Of a stretch of DNA of 64,000 nt, positions 62,045-64,000 are shown in pieces. The stretch is taken from contig WBMV01004761.1 of the NCBI GenBank assembly GCA_013396655.1, forward strand, positions 572,661 to 636,660, given 5' to 3'. The position numbers were made by a program, and so were the translations under genes. The notes beneath the pieces were generated by a model. That model was not told where the DNA came from. It ran no database searches and saw only the letters and a list, made by a program, of their open reading frames with translations. Position 1 is the stretch's first letter, and each line of letters opens with the position of its first letter. This DNA comes from Campylorhamphus procurvoides. Taxonomy: Eukaryota; Chordata; Aves; Passeriformes; Dendrocolaptidae.

Positions 62045-64000
62045 GTAAGTTTAATGAAGGAAGTTCCCCCATCCTCACAGCTAGATCAGTATGGCTCTCA
62101 AATCTACATACCGTACAACCTGCTAGGTGTAATAAAGATATTTAACTCCACCTCTGCTTCTCTTGGGTGTAACAAAAGCTTTCTGCATAGGAATTGTTTG
62201 CCTTGGCCGATGGTGTCCTGGGAAAAAGAAGGATGAGCTCATATCAAATAGCAGGTTTGGAATTATACAAATGGCCATCTGATCTGGGAAGGCTATGTAT
62301 CTCTTTTATGCCCAGCTGCCCTTCTAGGAGAGTCAAACTGGAAAGCAGCATTTAGTCCATGGATATAGGTGTGTTCTAACTCCAGAGGGAACAAAAGACT
62401 TGACTAGATCAATTATATGACTTCAAGCACTACAATTTCTCATTGGGTCATTGTCCCCTAAGTTAATAACTGTTTCATATAACTTGTAAAACTCATGATG
62501 AGTATGGAGAGCATACATTTTTACATACCTTGCAACAGAAAAAAACAGGTTTTATTCAAGCTTTTCCCAGGAAACATTAATGCGAAGTTTATTAATTAAT
62601 GAGGACATAACTAGCATTAAATTTAGCATAGGCGAAGAAAATCCTATAGTGCTTAAAAGCACAACAATCAAGAACATTTAAGAGTAAGAAGCGTGAGATG
62701 CAGAGTGTAACTTTACAAGAGGTCATTCAAACAAAGAGTTTACAAAAGGACTAAGTTCCCCCCTTGCAAGCTCAAAACCCATCACTGGAATTAGAGAAGA
62801 AGAAAACCAGACAGAAACATGCTGTTACTAAGATAAGGCAACAGAAAACTCAGAATAAGTTAATGTCAATAGGATTAGAGAGATACAAATACATTGGAGA
62901 AAAAGAAATGTTTGTGAGAAAGAAATTCCATTAATGAAAGAAGAAGACTGAAAGCCGCATTTGTTGCAGAATTACTAAGCCTGTAGTCCTAGTGCCCACA
63001 CACAAAAGAAAAATAATGTTTTATTATCTGTGTAGTAATGGCAATCTTGGAAATGTAAAACAACAGGAAAAAACAGGTACAGAAATGGCTTAAGCCTTGA
63101 ATTAGGTACAGACCAACAGGCCTGGATTGCATGTTGCCCAAAGATCTCAAGGGATCTTAAAGGAAGTAGCTAATAAATATATTACTTCACTCATAGGATT
63201 TTTTAAAAAGCATGAATATCACCAAATAGTTTGAAAATAAAAAGTGAAATATTAAGTAGTTGAGAAAGGAAAGAGAATTATGCTGATGATTACCAGTTGG
63301 TAAATAAAATGTTGCAAATTCCAAGTAAAATGGTATCAGCTAGAATTAAAAACCAATAATGGATTGAACAGGAGTAATTATGACCCATGAACTATGAAGA
63401 ACATGAGTACAGCAATAAGTGCCAGAGAAAATATTTGCAATTACTCTGCAAAGGTGAAACAGCAGATGTGAGATGTAAATGAAATATGCTTAGTATTTTT
63501 CAATGTCTGTGTTGCAGAAATTAAGGCTTTAGGATCTAAATGTTGTCAGTCATTCTGACTCAGGTTGAGTGCAGTATTAAACAGGGAAATAAGTTGGGGG
63601 CAGGAGAGTATTTAGTGTTCTCTGGTTTCTTAATAACCTGGGAAACCTAGAAATACAATGAATTTGCATATTATAATAAATTAGGTGAAATGGCAAATAC
63701 CTTTAAGGTTTGGAAAGTACTCCAAAAAGATCGTGTTTGTTTTGTGTTGTCCATGTTTGAATGCAGCGATTTCTTGGAACTCTTTTTTTCCTCACGGTTG
63801 CTGAATGGTGGTGTGATCAAAACCAACCAATCACTTACACTGGAAAATACTTTCTTAAGGTTACTACAGTTTTATGTGATTTTTAAATGCAAGAAGTCAA
63901 CAGCATCATTAAACTGGGTAATTCTAGAGATTTACAGAAAGCATTCCATGAATCACACATTAACAACTCCAGAGAAACTATCCCTGATGTTCAGGGATAA
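62045..64000 (+). other. MRPS18A intron 3 (partial)
   Basis: This AT-rich sequence follows the exon 3 donor. I looked for the next coding block of the family (the stretch resembling LLLSQFIRPHGG) and did not see it. No repeat is recognised and no long ORF is present. Confidence 0.7.

Overview
The window reads as bird genomic DNA, most likely from a songbird or a close neoavian relative. It carries CR1 LINE 3' ends, including one with the usual terminal TTCTRNGAT-type repeat, and a solo LTR of an ERVL-like family that I recognise from songbird genomes. Spliced exons with canonical GT/AG borders encode a vertebrate mitochondrial ribosomal protein. There is no bacterial or phage organisation: no operons, no long dense ORFs, no CRISPR array, and no rRNA or tRNA that I could find.

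The only host gene I can support is MRPS18A (mitochondrial small-subunit protein mS40/bS18-type A), on the + strand near the right end. I see the end of exon 1 (to 59925), a 32-nt exon 2 (60064-60095) and exon 3 (61940-62044). The rest of the gene lies beyond base 64000. The 5' end of exon 1 is compromised: an N sits at 59900, and no in-frame ATG exists between the upstream stop and the recognisable coding sequence.

The remaining ~59 kb to the left is non-coding as far as I can read it. From left to right it holds a short CR1 end (266-345), a decayed Ty3/Gypsy reverse-transcriptase remnant on the - strand (3415-4096), an ancient CR1/L3-like fragment (16638-16950) and a solo LTR with a perfect 5-bp target-site duplication (17282-17847). 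These are followed by an orphan CpG-rich block (about 30961-31310), a second CR1 end (32535-32661), several CpG-bearing, homeodomain-motif-rich blocks that look like conserved non-coding elements (best at 45830-46265), and a larger CR1 piece (59110-59745) directly in front of MRPS18A.

In human, MRPS18A is the divergent neighbour of VEGFA across a large gene-free interval. If that order holds here, the left part of this window is VEGFA's distal upstream regulatory domain. This is inference: no VEGFA exon was seen in the window. The most useful leads are the broken MRPS18A start, the orphan CpG island, the clusters of hypoxia-type RCGTG motifs (35923-36051 and 45728-45763), and the candidate enhancers. 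I found no convincing new biological system.
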